A stretch of DNA of 64,000 nucleotides from contig CAWCTW010000005.1 in assembly GCA_963798705.1 (NCBI GenBank), forward strand, positions 1,984,001 to 2,048,000, given 5' to 3'. The position numbers were made by a program, and so were the translations under genes. Below, in pieces: positions 46,899-56,056 of this stretch (the first letter of the stretch is position 1; every line of letters begins with the position of its first letter). Under the pieces are notes generated by a model, which was given only the letters and a program-made list of their open reading frames with translations, searched no databases and was not told where the DNA came from. Origin of the DNA: AC-56 sp963798705. Its GTDB lineage: Bacteria; Actinomycetota; Thermoleophilia; Solirubrobacterales; 70-9.

Positions 46899-48035
46899 GT
46901 GATTTCTCGCAAGTCGATACTTGCCGTTTCCTGCTGCGGAGTGATCGCCGTCGGCGTCGCCGCCTGCGGGAGCTCGAGCAGCGACACCACGAGCAGCGGA
47001 AGCGGAGGCCTCGGGGGCGCCCCGGGCGGCTCCATCAACGGCGCCGGCTCAACGTTCCTGGAGCCTGTGATCTCGGAGTGGGGGAGTCAGATCAAGAGCG
47101 ATGGCCTCACCGTCAACTATGCCGCCGTCGGCTCGGGTGAGGGCCAGGCGCAGCTCATCGCGGGTACGGCGGATTTCGCCGGCTCCGATCCGCCGCTCGA
47201 GCCGGAGCAGTCCGACCAGATCGACAGCAAGTTCGGGACGCCACCGGTGCACGTGCCGATCGCCGGAGGCGCAGTCACGGTCTCGTACAACCTCTCCGGG
47301 ATCGCTTCGGGCCTCAAGCTCGATGGGGCGACAGTGGCGGACATCTTCCTCGGCAACATCACCAAGTGGAACGATCCGGCGATTGCCAAGCTGAACCCGG
47401 ACGTCGATCTGCCGGATGAGGACATCACGGTCGCGCACCGCTCCGACGACTCGGGCACGACGAAGCTGTTCACCCAGTTCCTGGCCGATTACAGCCCCGA
47501 GTGGAAGAAGGACGTTGGGGTCGACCAGACCGTGAAGTGGCCGACCGGTACCGGAGCCAAGGGCAACGACGGCGTCGCCGGCACCGTGAGCCAGACCGAC
47601 GGGGCCGTCGGCTACGTCGAGTTGGCATACGCCCTTCAGAATGACTTCGCGACCGCGGACGTGAAGAACGCAGATGGGAAGTACGTTTCGCCGACGCTGG
47701 AGTCCACCGCAGAGGCTGGCGCAAACATCGACGTCGGCAGCGCGGCTGACGTCGCCAAGAACAGCGTCGAGACCATCAACGCGCCGGGAGCGGACACCTA
47801 TCCGATCGCGTCCTTCGCGAATCTCCTCGTGTACCAGGACATGTGCAAGGCCGGGCTCGATGAGGACAAGGCGAAGAATGTGGTCGCGTGGCTCAACTTC
47901 GCCCTTGGCGACGGTCAGAGCATCGCGAAGCAGCTCTCCTACGCGCCGCTGCCAAACAACCTCAAGCAGGTGGACCAGGAGAACGTCTCCAACCTCCAGT
48001 GCGACGGCCAACCCATCGACGTCTCGGGCGGCTGA
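46899..48035 (+). CDS. pstS: Phosphate-binding lipoprotein PstS
   Basis: A 378-residue lipoprotein from GTG 46899 behind AAGGAG (46883-46888). The signal peptide ends in the lipobox GVAAC (residues about 20-24) and is followed by a Ser/Gly-rich tether. The binding fold has GAGSTFLEPVISEWGSQ, SGEGQAQLIAGTADFAGSDPPL, ITVAHRSDDSGTTKLFTQFL and NDGVAGTVSQTDGAVGYVELAYA, the phosphate-contact loops of PstS. It captures phosphate outside the membrane for PstCA. A PHO-box-like repeat is upstream. Confidence 0.96.
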   Translation: MISRKSILAVSCCGVIAVGVAACGSSSSDTTSSGSGGLGGAPGGSINGAGSTFLEPVISEWGSQIKSDGLTVNYAAVGSGEGQAQLIAGTADFAGSDPPLEPEQSDQIDSKFGTPPVHVPIAGGAVTVSYNLSGIASGLKLDGATVADIFLGNITKWNDPAIAKLNPDVDLPDEDITVAHRSDDSGTTKLFTQFLADYSPEWKKDVGVDQTVKWPTGTGAKGNDGVAGTVSQTDGAVGYVELAYALQNDFATADVKNADGKYVSPTLESTAEAGANIDVGSAADVAKNSVETINAPGADTYPIASFANLLVYQDMCKAGLDEDKAKNVVAWLNFALGDGQSIAKQLSYAPLPNNLKQVDQENVSNLQCDGQPIDVSGG

Positions 48036-48055
48036 GCTTGGGTTTGAGGCCCTAG

Positions 48056-49069
48056 ATGGAGGCGGGGGCTGCGTTGTCGAGAGGCGGCCGCTCCTTCGCG
48101 GAGCGGTCGCCGTCTCGCATTCCCGACCTGCTGCTGAGGTGGGGCCTGACGGGACTCTCCGTCGCGGTCCTGGCCCTCCTCGCCTACTTCTTCATCAGGC
48201 TTTACCAGGAAGCCCACCCGGCCTTCGCCCAATTCGGGGTCATCGACTTCGTCTTCGGCAACGACTGGGACGCCTCGGCAGACATCTTCAAGGCACTCCC
48301 ACTCGTGGTCGGCACCCTCGTCACGTCCGCGATCGCGCTGATCATCGGCGTGCCGATTGCGTTGGCGACGGCGATCTTCCTCACCGAGCTCTGCCCGCGA
48401 GTCGCAAAGGGGCCGCTGACGATCATGGTCGACCTGCTCGCGGCGGTGCCCTCGGTCGTCTACGGGCTGTGGGGGTTCTTCTTCCTGATCCCGAAGCTGA
48501 AGCCGATCGAGCAGTGGTTCACGGACACGTTCAGCTTCATTCCGTTCTTCGGCGGAGCGGTAGTAGCGGGACCGAACTACTTCATCGCCGGCCTGATCCT
48601 CGCGATCATGATCCTCCCCATCGTCAGCGCGATCAGCCGAGAGGTGCTGTCCACAGTCCCGTCCGACCACAAGGAGGCCGCGCTGGCGCTCGGCGCGACC
48701 CGCTGGGAGATGATCCGCACCTCGATGCTCCCGTACGCGCGGCGCGGGATCGTCGGAGCGTCGATGCTGGGGCTGGGCCGGGCGATCGGGGAGACGATCG
48801 CCGTCACGATCGTGATCGGGAACGCCCCCGTGATCGGGCACACGATCTTCGACCAGGGCTACACGCTGGCGGCCGTCATCGCCAACGAGTTCGGGGAGGG
48901 AGCCTCCGAGCCGCTGCATCGCGCCGCGCTGATCGGCGCCGGCCTGGTGCTGTTCGTGCTCACGCTGATCGTCAACGCCATCGCCCGCGCGGTCGTGATC
49001 CGCTCCGAGAAGCAGTCCGGCGGCGACGCCGTAGACCCGGTGGTCGCCGCGGCGCCGGGGGTCGGCTGA
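48056..49069 (+). CDS. pstC: Phosphate ABC transporter permease PstC
   Basis: A 337-residue permease from ATG 48056 with six membrane helices. The PstC signature is GVPIALATAIFLTELCPRV, and the cytoplasmic EAA loop is HKEAALALGATRWEMIRTSMLPYARRGI. The stretch AAVPSVVYGLWGFFFLIPKLKPIEQW is typical. Its stop overlaps the pstA start. It pairs with PstA to form the channel energised by PstB. Confidence 0.95.
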   Translation: MEAGAALSRGGRSFAERSPSRIPDLLLRWGLTGLSVAVLALLAYFFIRLYQEAHPAFAQFGVIDFVFGNDWDASADIFKALPLVVGTLVTSAIALIIGVPIALATAIFLTELCPRVAKGPLTIMVDLLAAVPSVVYGLWGFFFLIPKLKPIEQWFTDTFSFIPFFGGAVVAGPNYFIAGLILAIMILPIVSAISREVLSTVPSDHKEAALALGATRWEMIRTSMLPYARRGIVGASMLGLGRAIGETIAVTIVIGNAPVIGHTIFDQGYTLAAVIANEFGEGASEPLHRAALIGAGLVLFVLTLIVNAIARAVVIRSEKQSGGDAVDPVVAAAPGVG

Positions 49070-49959
49070 TGGAGGCGACGGCAATCACTCGCGGGCTCCC
49101 GCCGGTCAGCGCCCGCCGGCGACGGGTCGACAGGTTCTGGCGCGGCGCCACCGCCGTCGCCTCGGGGATCGCGCTCGTGCCGCTGCTCCTGATCATCGGC
49201 TACCTGCTCGCGAAGGGTGCGGGGGCGTTCAGCCTCCACTTCTTCACCAGTGATCCGACGGGGAGCTTCCTCGGCGATCCGGGTGGGATCAAGAGCGCGA
49301 TCATCGGGACGCTGGTCATGGTGGGCATCGCCACCGCCATCTCGGTGCCGATCGGGATCGGCATCGCCCTCTATCTCACCGAGTACGGGGGAAACGGCAG
49401 GTTCGCCTCCGTCGTGCGCTTCTTCACCGACGTGATGACCGGGGTGCCGACGATCATGTTCGGCCTCTTCATCTACATCACGCTCGTGGTCAGCCACATC
49501 GGCGGCACCTTCGCTGGCTGGAAGGGCGGCGTCGCGCTGGCTCTCCTGATGCTGCCGATCGTGACGCGCTCGGCGGAGGTCGTGCTGAAGCTGGTGCCCG
49601 ACCAACTGCGGGAGGCCGCCCTCGCCCTGGGTGCGCCGCGCTGGAAGGTCGTGGCGAAGGTCGTGCTGCCCACGGCCGCGCCGGGGCTGCTCACGGGGTC
49701 CCTGCTGGCGATCGCCCGCGGGGCGGGCGAGACCGCGCCGCTTCTGTTCACGGCGGCGATCGTCAACGGCACGACCTTCAACCTCGGAGAGCAGATGAAT
49801 TCCCTGCCGGCGACGATCTTCCAGGATGTCCGCCAGCCGCGCGACGAGCTGATCCAGATCGCCTGGGGCGCCGCACTGACCCTGGTGCTGATGATCCTGG
49901 TCCTGACCCTGATCGCGCGGGCAATCCAGAGGCGCAGCCGCCTGGGAGGAGCGCCTTAA
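49069..49959 (+). CDS. pstA: Phosphate ABC transporter permease PstA
   Basis: A 296-residue permease from ATG 49069, overlapping the pstC stop. Membrane helices include VASGIALVPLLLIIGYLLAKG and IIGTLVMVGIATAISVPIGIGIALYLTEYGG. GVPTIMFGLFIYITLV and the EAA-type loop LREAALALGAPRWKVVAKVVLPTAAPGLLTGSLLAIARGAGETAPLLF are conserved. It forms the PstCA pore for phosphate import. Confidence 0.95.
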   Translation: MEATAITRGLPPVSARRRRVDRFWRGATAVASGIALVPLLLIIGYLLAKGAGAFSLHFFTSDPTGSFLGDPGGIKSAIIGTLVMVGIATAISVPIGIGIALYLTEYGGNGRFASVVRFFTDVMTGVPTIMFGLFIYITLVVSHIGGTFAGWKGGVALALLMLPIVTRSAEVVLKLVPDQLREAALALGAPRWKVVAKVVLPTAAPGLLTGSLLAIARGAGETAPLLFTAAIVNGTTFNLGEQMNSLPATIFQDVRQPRDELIQIAWGAALTLVLMILVLTLIARAIQRRSRLGGAP

Positions 49960-49960
49960 C

Positions 49961-50857
49961 ATGAGCCAAGAGGAGACGAGTCACCTGTTGACCGAACCAC
50001 ACGAACCAGTGTCCGAGACCGACCCGGAGCACAGCCTGATCCGCCGTGTGCAGCCGTCCGCCGCCCCCGAGCCCAGCCGTCCCCGGACGGCCATGGCGGC
50101 GGCAACCCCCGCGGTCCAGCTCGTGCGCCTGAGCGCCTACTACGGCGACCATCAGGCCGTCAAGGACGTCGCGCTCGACTTCGAGCCGGGGCGGGTGACG
50201 GCGATCATCGGTCCGTCGGGCTGCGGCAAGTCGACGATGGTCCGCTGCGTCAACCGGATGCACGAGGAGATCCCGGGCGCTCGGTCCGAGGGCCGGGTGA
50301 TGCTCGACGGCGTGGACCTGCATTCGAAGGAGGTGGACGTGGTCGCGGTGAGGCGGGCCGTGGGCATGGTGTTCCAGAAGCCGAACCCGTTTCCGACGAT
50401 GTCGGTGCTCGACAACGTCGCGGCCGGCCTGCGGTTCACCGGGGGCGCCCGGGACGAGGTCACCGATCGCGTGCACTCGGCGCTGCAGGATGCGGGGCTC
50501 TGGGATGAGGTCAAGGGTCGCCTCTCGAGCCCCGGCATGAGCCTGTCGGGCGGTCAGCAGCAGCGGCTGTGCATCGCGAGGGCGCTCGCCGTGGATCCCC
50601 AGGTCCTGCTCATGGACGAGCCCTGCTCGGCCCTGGATCCCGTCGCGACGCTGAAGATCGAGGAGCTGATCGGCCAGCTCTCCGAGAGGGTGACGATCGC
50701 GGTGGTGACCCACAACATGCAGCAGGCCGGCCGTGTCGCCGACACCACCGCGTTCATGCTGAGCGGCGAGCTGGTCGAGGTCGGCCCGACCGAGAAGATG
50801 TTCACCAACCCCGACGATGACCGGACCGAGCAGTACGTGACCGGTAAGTTCGGCTGA
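49961..50857 (+). CDS. pstB: Phosphate ABC transporter ATP-binding protein PstB
   Basis: A 298-residue ATPase from ATG 49961, one base after pstA. The domain begins near residue 50 (QLVRLSAYYGDHQAVKDVALDF). Walker A is GPSGCGKSTMVRCVNRMHE, the Q-loop KPNPFPTMSVLDNV is diagnostic of PstB, the signature is LSGGQQQRLCIARALAV and Walker B is VLLMDEPCSALDP. The 45-residue N-terminal extension is unusual; ATG 50093 (MAAATPAVQ) is a shorter alternative start. PhoU follows with overlap. Confidence 0.95.
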   Translation: MSQEETSHLLTEPHEPVSETDPEHSLIRRVQPSAAPEPSRPRTAMAAATPAVQLVRLSAYYGDHQAVKDVALDFEPGRVTAIIGPSGCGKSTMVRCVNRMHEEIPGARSEGRVMLDGVDLHSKEVDVVAVRRAVGMVFQKPNPFPTMSVLDNVAAGLRFTGGARDEVTDRVHSALQDAGLWDEVKGRLSSPGMSLSGGQQQRLCIARALAVDPQVLLMDEPCSALDPVATLKIEELIGQLSERVTIAVVTHNMQQAGRVADTTAFMLSGELVEVGPTEKMFTNPDDDRTEQYVTGKFG

Positions 50858-51570
50858 TGGAGCTCGAGGCCAGGCACGGGTACCGCGAGGACCTGGCACG
50901 GCTCGAGACCCGCGCGCTCGAGGGCCTGGATCTGGTGGTCGCCGCGCTGGACCGCACCGTCGAGGCCGTCCAGCATCAGGACATCGAGCTCGCCGAGATG
51001 GTGGTCGCCGACGACGACGTGATCGACGGCCGCTATCTGGAGGTGCACCAGTCGATCCTGACGCTGCTCGCCACCCAGGCCCCCGTCGCGACCGACCTGC
51101 GCCTGATCTCGGCGCTGCTCCACGTGATGAAGAACATCGAGCGGATGGGCGACCAGTGCGTGAACATCGCGAAGCTCATTCCCATGGCCGGCCACGAGCC
51201 ACCGGCCGACGAGCGCGTGCTGAGGAACCTCGTGACCATGGGTCACGCGATTCGAGCCGAGATCCGGCAGGCGAAGCGGGCGTTCGCCGAACGCAACGTG
51301 GAGATGGCCCGCGACCTCGTCCGCCAGGACGACGTGATCGACAACCTGAACAAGGAGTGCTTCCAGCTCGCGCTCGAGATCGGGGATGAGATCGATCGCC
51401 GCGAGTGGGCGATGACGATGCTCCTCGTCGCCCGCGCGCTCGAGCGGATCGGCGACAACGCGGTCGACGTCGGCGAGCAGGTCGCGTTTGTCGTCACCGG
51501 CCTGTTTCGCGAGTTCGAGGACGCCTCGCATCCGGACGAGCCCGTCATCGAGCCGCAGCCGTCGCCGTAG
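50857..51570 (+). CDS. phoU: Phosphate signalling protein PhoU
   Basis: A 237-residue PhoU with two three-helix repeats. The metal-binding motif in repeat 1 is EMVVADDDVIDGRYLE (D-x3-D-like), and repeat 2 has ARDLVRQDDVIDNLNKE. RMGDQCVNIAKLI and RIGDNAVDVGEQVAFVVTG are the family helices. It links PstB to the phosphate-sensing kinase and limits phosphate uptake. Its ATG 50857 overlaps the pstB stop. Confidence 0.95.
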   Translation: MELEARHGYREDLARLETRALEGLDLVVAALDRTVEAVQHQDIELAEMVVADDDVIDGRYLEVHQSILTLLATQAPVATDLRLISALLHVMKNIERMGDQCVNIAKLIPMAGHEPPADERVLRNLVTMGHAIRAEIRQAKRAFAERNVEMARDLVRQDDVIDNLNKECFQLALEIGDEIDRREWAMTMLLVARALERIGDNAVDVGEQVAFVVTGLFREFEDASHPDEPVIEPQPSP

Positions 51571-51645
51571 TGAGGCGCCCGGCTCCCGCCACCGCAACCG
51601 GGGGCCTCATCCGTCGCGTCTGACAAGATCGAAGGTGCATCACGC

Positions 51646-52551
51646 ATGCTTGGCGCCGCCATCGACATCGGCTCGAACACCACGCGCGTGCTCGTCGCCG
51701 AGCCGCAGAACGGCCAGCTCCGCAAGGTCATGGAGCAGCGCGCGTACACGCGCATCGACAAGGCCTCGCAGCACGACGGCGCGGTCGACCGCGCGAAGAT
51801 CGACGAGGTCGCCGAGGTGGTCGCCACGCAGGTGCGACTCGCCCAGGAGATCGGGGCAGAGGCCATCCGGACGGTGGCCACGGCCGCCATCCGCGAGGCC
51901 GCCAATCGCGAGGAGATCGTGGCCGAGATCAACCGCGTCGCGGGCGTCGGCGTGGACGTCCTGACCGACCACGAGGAGGGGCGCCTCGCCTTCGTCGGCG
52001 CCACCAAGACCCTGGGCCACCCGGTCGAGGGCGAGATCGCGGTCGTCGACGTGGGGGGCGGCTCCTCGGAGGTGATCTTCGGAGCGGTTCCGGACGGCGT
52101 GCGGTCGGTGCGATCCTTCAAGATCGGGTCCGGCTCGCTGGCCGATGAGCTGCTGACCTCCGATCCGCCCTCACCGGCCGAGATCCGCGGTGTCCGCGAC
52201 ACGATCTCGGATTACTTCGCCGAGGTCGAATTCGAGCGGCCGGACCAGGCGGTGGCCGTCGGCGGCAGCGCCACCTCACTGCGTTCGCTGGTGGGCTCGG
52301 TGCTCGAGTACGAGACGCTCGAGCGGGGGGTCCGTGTGCTGACCGGGGATCCGATCGCCGAGGTCGCCAAGCGGTTCGAGCTGGATCCCCGGCGGGTACG
52401 GATCCTGCCCACCGGCGTGCTCCTGCTGGAGAAGCTGTCCGAGCTCCTGGGGCAGCCGCTTCAGATCGGCAAGGGCGGCCTGCGGGAGGGAGTCATCCTC
52501 ACGCTCCTGAACGGGGCGGCGGACGGAGCGCCGAAGGCGCTCGCGGCCTGA
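51646..52551 (+). CDS. ppx: Exopolyphosphatase / Ppx-GppA family
   Basis: A 301-residue ASKHA-fold hydrolase that removes phosphate from polyphosphate (or pppGpp). The phosphate loop AAIDIGSNTTRVLVAE and the second site EIAVVDVGGGSSEVIFGA are clear, with catalytic Glu in ATAAIREAANREEIVAEI and TDHEEGRLAFVG. Only the N-terminal two domains are present, the short form typical of actinobacteria. It starts at ATG 51646 about 75 bases after phoU. ppk1 lies 3.5 kb downstream, giving opposed enzymes in one region. Confidence 0.93.
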   Translation: MLGAAIDIGSNTTRVLVAEPQNGQLRKVMEQRAYTRIDKASQHDGAVDRAKIDEVAEVVATQVRLAQEIGAEAIRTVATAAIREAANREEIVAEINRVAGVGVDVLTDHEEGRLAFVGATKTLGHPVEGEIAVVDVGGGSSEVIFGAVPDGVRSVRSFKIGSGSLADELLTSDPPSPAEIRGVRDTISDYFAEVEFERPDQAVAVGGSATSLRSLVGSVLEYETLERGVRVLTGDPIAEVAKRFELDPRRVRILPTGVLLLEKLSELLGQPLQIGKGGLREGVILTLLNGAADGAPKALAA

Positions 52552-52587
52552 GCCTCCCGTGGAAACAGGTCCGCGTAAAGTGCCCCT

Positions 52588-53085
52588 ATGGCGAAGGCGC
52601 GGCCGATCGAAGGGCTCCGGTCCGACGAGCCATACGCCGCCGCCGCCGCCAAGGTCGTGGCCGTCCGGGCGCGCGAGGTCTCCGACCATTCGCGGGACGT
52701 CCTGGACGTGAGCGACATCGAGCGCGTCCACGACATGCGCGTTGCGACGCGCCGGCTGCGTGCCGCGCTCGAGATCTTCGAGCCTTGCTTTCCCAGCCGG
52801 AGCCACCGGGAGGTTCTCGATGAGGTGAAGGCCGTGGCCGATGCGCTCGGCGAGCGCCGCGACGCCGACGTCACCATCTCGGTGCTGGAGATATTCGCCG
52901 AGGGCCTGGCCGCTCCGGACCGCCCCGGGGTCGCGAGCCTCGTCGAGCAGATTCGCGCCGAGCAGGCCGAGGCGAACGCCCAGCTCGAGGCCTTCGTGCA
53001 ACCCCACCGCCTCGCAGCGCTCGGCGAGCGTCTGTCCGAGCTCGTGGTGGAGGCCGAGTCGGTGGCGGCGGAGGACCCGGAGTGA
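52588..53085 (+). CDS. CHAD-domain protein, first half
   Basis: A 165-residue alpha-helical protein from ATG 52588, with the CHAD motif VHDMRVATRRLRAALEIFEPCF and ADALGERRDADVTISVLE. The conserved basic residues (R-x-x-T-R-R-L-R) form the surface that binds inorganic polyphosphate. CHAD domains normally have two such four-helix halves in one chain. Here the second half is encoded by the next gene, which overlaps by four bases, so the two probably assemble into one domain. Confidence 0.85.
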   Translation: MAKARPIEGLRSDEPYAAAAAKVVAVRAREVSDHSRDVLDVSDIERVHDMRVATRRLRAALEIFEPCFPSRSHREVLDEVKAVADALGERRDADVTISVLEIFAEGLAAPDRPGVASLVEQIRAEQAEANAQLEAFVQPHRLAALGERLSELVVEAESVAAEDPE

Positions 53086-53888
53086 AGGCCAGGCGGGTCA
53101 AGAAGCTCGATCCGGCCGAGCCGCTGGTCGACAACGCGGCGCGCATCGTGCGGATGCGGCTCGAAGAGATGCGTTCCTTCGCGCCCAAGGCGCTCAAACC
53201 GGGCGGCGTCAAGCAACAGCACGACATGCGAATCGCGGCGAAGCGCCTGCGCTACGTGCTCGAGACGACCGAGTTCTGCTTCGGCCGCAGCGCCGAGGCG
53301 GCGAGGCGCAGGGCCAGGGACCTGCAGGACATCCTCGGCGAGCTTCACGACTGCGACGTGATGCTGCCGCGGGTCGAGAGACACCTCTCGGAGCTGCGCG
53401 ACGCCGACGCCCGGACCGTGCGCCGCCGTGCCGCCGGCGCCGAGGATCTCGACCCGGCGCTCGCGGCGCGGGCGCCGCACCGCACCTCCTATCGCGGCCT
53501 CGAAACGCTGATGGTCTACCTGCAGGCTCGGCGTCAGCTCCTCTTCGATCGATTCCGGGGCTTCTGGGCGGAGCACGAGCGCTCCGGCACCTGGGATCGC
53601 CTGGAGCGCATCGCGGAGCGGAAGCTGCACGAGGGCCGGGAGCGCCGTCGCGCAGCCAAGCGCGCCGAGAAGGCGAGGCTCGAGCTCGAGGCCGCCGAAC
53701 GGCTCGAGCGCGAGGCGGCCGAGCGCGCGTCCGCCGCCGCGGCGGAGCTCCGGGAGGCCTGGCGGACATCGCGAGGCGGCGATGGCTCGCCCCTGCCCGC
53801 GCCCCCCGCCCCCCGGCCGGCGCGCCCGTCTGGCGAGCGGGGGTCGCGTGTCGAGGCCGGTGACGGCGAGCGGCGTTCCGGCGGCTAG
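53082..53888 (+). CDS. CHAD-domain protein, second half, with Ala/Arg/Glu coiled tail
   Basis: A 268-residue protein from GTG 53082, overlapping the previous stop. The CHAD half reads QQHDMRIAAKRLRYVLETTEFCF and LQDILGELHDCDVMLPRV. A helical segment with SYRGLETLMVYLQARRQLLFDRFRGFW follows, then a long Ala/Arg/Glu helix (residues about 185-230) and a Pro/Arg-rich disordered end. The paired basic helices should bind polyphosphate. Neighbouring ppx and ppk1 support a role in polyphosphate granules or signalling. Confidence 0.85.
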   Translation: MKARRVKKLDPAEPLVDNAARIVRMRLEEMRSFAPKALKPGGVKQQHDMRIAAKRLRYVLETTEFCFGRSAEAARRRARDLQDILGELHDCDVMLPRVERHLSELRDADARTVRRRAAGAEDLDPALAARAPHRTSYRGLETLMVYLQARRQLLFDRFRGFWAEHERSGTWDRLERIAERKLHEGRERRRAAKRAEKARLELEAAERLEREAAERASAAAAELREAWRTSRGGDGSPLPAPPAPRPARPSGERGSRVEAGDGERRSGG

Positions 53889-53898
53889 CCTTACCGCC

Positions 53899-54531
53899 GT
53901 GGAGGCTCAACTCGGCCTGCGGTCGGACTCCGCCCGCGCCATCGAGCTCGGGGATCGATTCGCGGACGCCCTGGGCTACGCCACCCGGGCGCACGAGGGC
54001 CAGCTGCGGGGAAGCGACGGCCAGCCGTACATCGCCCACCTGCTTCGCGTGACCGGCCTGGTGATCCAGGACGGCGGCTCCGAGGACGAGGCGATCGCCG
54101 CCCTCCTCCACGACGCCGTCGAGGACCAGGGCGGCCTCGAGCGGCTGGAAGACATCCGCCGCCGCTACGGCGACGCGGTCGCCGACGTCGTCGAGGAGTG
54201 CACGGACAGCTACGGCGATCCCAAGCCGCCGTGGCGGCGCCGCAAGGAGGACTACGTCCGCAGCCTGGACGACGCGTCGGAGGGCGCGCTCGTGGTCTCG
54301 CTCGCCGACAAGCTCGACAACGTCCGCAGCATGATCCGCGGGTACCGGATCCGGGGCGAGGAGCAGTGGGCCCGCACGGGCAAGACCCCGGAGGGGGTCC
54401 GCTGGTACTACGGCACGCTGGCGTCGCGCCTCTGCGAGCTCCGCCCCGGGTCGCTGGCCGACGAGCTCGCCGGAGCGGCCGCCGAGCTCGAGCGCCTCAT
54501 CGACGGCACCGACCCGGAAGCCACCGGCTGA
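53899..54531 (+). CDS. RelA/SpoT-like HD hydrolase (small alarmone hydrolase type)
   Basis: A 210-residue soluble protein from GTG 53899. DALGYATRAHEGQLRGSDGQPYIAHLLRVTGLVI and AALLHDAVEDQGGLERLEDI (HD-x-x-ED) match the hydrolase half of RelA/SpoT and Mesh1 proteins, followed by SLADKLDNVRSMIRGY. There is no synthetase, TGS or ACT domain. It could hydrolyse (p)ppGpp or a related nucleotide. Its stop overlaps the start of the peptidase gene by one base (TGATG). Confidence 0.85.
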   Translation: MEAQLGLRSDSARAIELGDRFADALGYATRAHEGQLRGSDGQPYIAHLLRVTGLVIQDGGSEDEAIAALLHDAVEDQGGLERLEDIRRRYGDAVADVVEECTDSYGDPKPPWRRRKEDYVRSLDDASEGALVVSLADKLDNVRSMIRGYRIRGEEQWARTGKTPEGVRWYYGTLASRLCELRPGSLADELAGAAAELERLIDGTDPEATG

Positions 54532-56006
54532 TGCGCCTGCGCATCGCCGTGGTGAGCCTCGCCCTGCTGGTCGGGGCGGCTGCGGCGCCCCCGGCCTCCG
54601 CGAAGGTGAAGTTCGTCAACGGCGCTCCCGGCCTCGGCGATCCGTACTTCCCGCGAGCCGGCAACGGCGGTTACGACGTGGGGCATTACGCGCTGCGCCT
54701 TCGCTACACGCCGGCGTCGAACCGGCTGCACGCGCAGGCGAAGATCAGCGCCACCGCCACCCAGAACCTCAAGCGCTTCGACCTCGACTTTCGCCATCTC
54801 CGGATCTCCAGCCTGCGCGTCAATGGCAAGAAGGCGGGCTTCGTGCGCCGCGGCCAGGAGCTGAAGGTGACGCCGCGCGGTGGCCTGCGAAAGGGGACCC
54901 GGTTCACGGTCCGGGTCCGCTACCGGGGCCACCCGCGCCCGATCACCGACCCGGATGGCTCCAAGGAGGGATGGGTGCCGACCGACGACGGCGCCTTCGT
55001 GGCCGACGAGCCGCAGGGCGCACCGACCTGGTTCCCGTGCAATGACTACCCGACCGACAAGGCGACCTATCGCATCAGGGTCAACGTCCCGAAGGGCAGG
55101 ACGGCCGTGTCCAACGGGGCGCTGCTCGATCGCACGACTCGCAAGGGCACGACCACGTTCACGTGGCGCGAGAGCTCGCCCATGGCGAGCTATCTCGCCA
55201 CGGTGACCACAGGCAGGTTCAGGGTCAGCCGCTCCCGCGCGAACGGGATCCCGTCCTACGTGGCCATCGATCCGCGGGAGGCCAGGGCCTCGGCGGGGCC
55301 GATGTCGAAGGTCCCGGCGATCCTGCGACTGTACGGGCCGCGGTTCGGCGCCTATCCCTTCGGCAGCACCGGCGGCGTGGTCGACCGGGCGCCGGCGGTC
55401 GGCTACGCGCTGGAGACCCAGACGAGGCCGATCTACGACTCGGCGCCGGATGGGGTCACGGTGGCCCACGAGCTGGCTCACCAATGGTTCGGCGACTCCG
55501 TCTCGCTCAAGCGGTGGCGCCAGATCTGGCTCAACGAGGGCTTCGCGACGTGGTCGGAGTGGTTCTGGGATCAGCAGACCGGCGGGGAGACCCTCAGAAA
55601 GCGGTTCAACGCCCTCTACCGCATCCCCGCCGGCAAGACGAGGTTCTGGAACCCGCCGCCCGGCAATCCGGGCGGCCCGGAGCATCTGTTCGACGGCACG
55701 ATCTACGTGCGCGGCGGCATGGCGCTGGAGGCCCTTCGCCAGGAGGTCGGGCAGCCGACATTCCTGCGCATCCTCCGCGACTGGGCTCGTGACCACGCCT
55801 ACGGCAACGCGGGGATCCAGCAGTTCATCGACCTCGCGGAGTCCGAGAGCGGCCTGGACTTGGCCCACTTCTTCGACGTCTGGCTGTATGAGCGGGGCAA
55901 GCCGCGCGACTGGAGCGGCGCAGCCAGCGGGGAAGACCGCGTCTCGTCTCGGCTTGGTCACGGGCGCCCACCGCCGCGCCTGGGTGCCGTCGGTCAGCTT
56001 CGCTGA
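54531..56006 (+). CDS. Secreted M1-family zinc aminopeptidase
   Basis: A 491-residue exported peptidase from ATG 54531. Signal peptide: MRLRIAVVSLALLVGAAAAPPASA. The N-terminal beta domain runs to about 240 (YALRLRYTPASNRLHAQAK to ETQTRPIYD). The catalytic site has HELAHQW (His313, His317) with Glu336 in IWLNEGFATWSEWFW, all zinc ligands. The C-terminal helical domain is short compared with full M1 aminopeptidases. It should trim peptides outside the cell. The last 25 residues look anomalous (Arg/Pro-rich), possibly a late frameshift. Confidence 0.9.
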   Translation: MRLRIAVVSLALLVGAAAAPPASAKVKFVNGAPGLGDPYFPRAGNGGYDVGHYALRLRYTPASNRLHAQAKISATATQNLKRFDLDFRHLRISSLRVNGKKAGFVRRGQELKVTPRGGLRKGTRFTVRVRYRGHPRPITDPDGSKEGWVPTDDGAFVADEPQGAPTWFPCNDYPTDKATYRIRVNVPKGRTAVSNGALLDRTTRKGTTTFTWRESSPMASYLATVTTGRFRVSRSRANGIPSYVAIDPREARASAGPMSKVPAILRLYGPRFGAYPFGSTGGVVDRAPAVGYALETQTRPIYDSAPDGVTVAHELAHQWFGDSVSLKRWRQIWLNEGFATWSEWFWDQQTGGETLRKRFNALYRIPAGKTRFWNPPPGNPGGPEHLFDGTIYVRGGMALEALRQEVGQPTFLRILRDWARDHAYGNAGIQQFIDLAESESGLDLAHFFDVWLYERGKPRDWSGAASGEDRVSSRLGHGRPPPRLGAVGQLR

Positions 56007-56056
56007 CACCGCCCGCCGGATCACAAATGCGCCGGTAGCATGATCGCTACCCGCGT

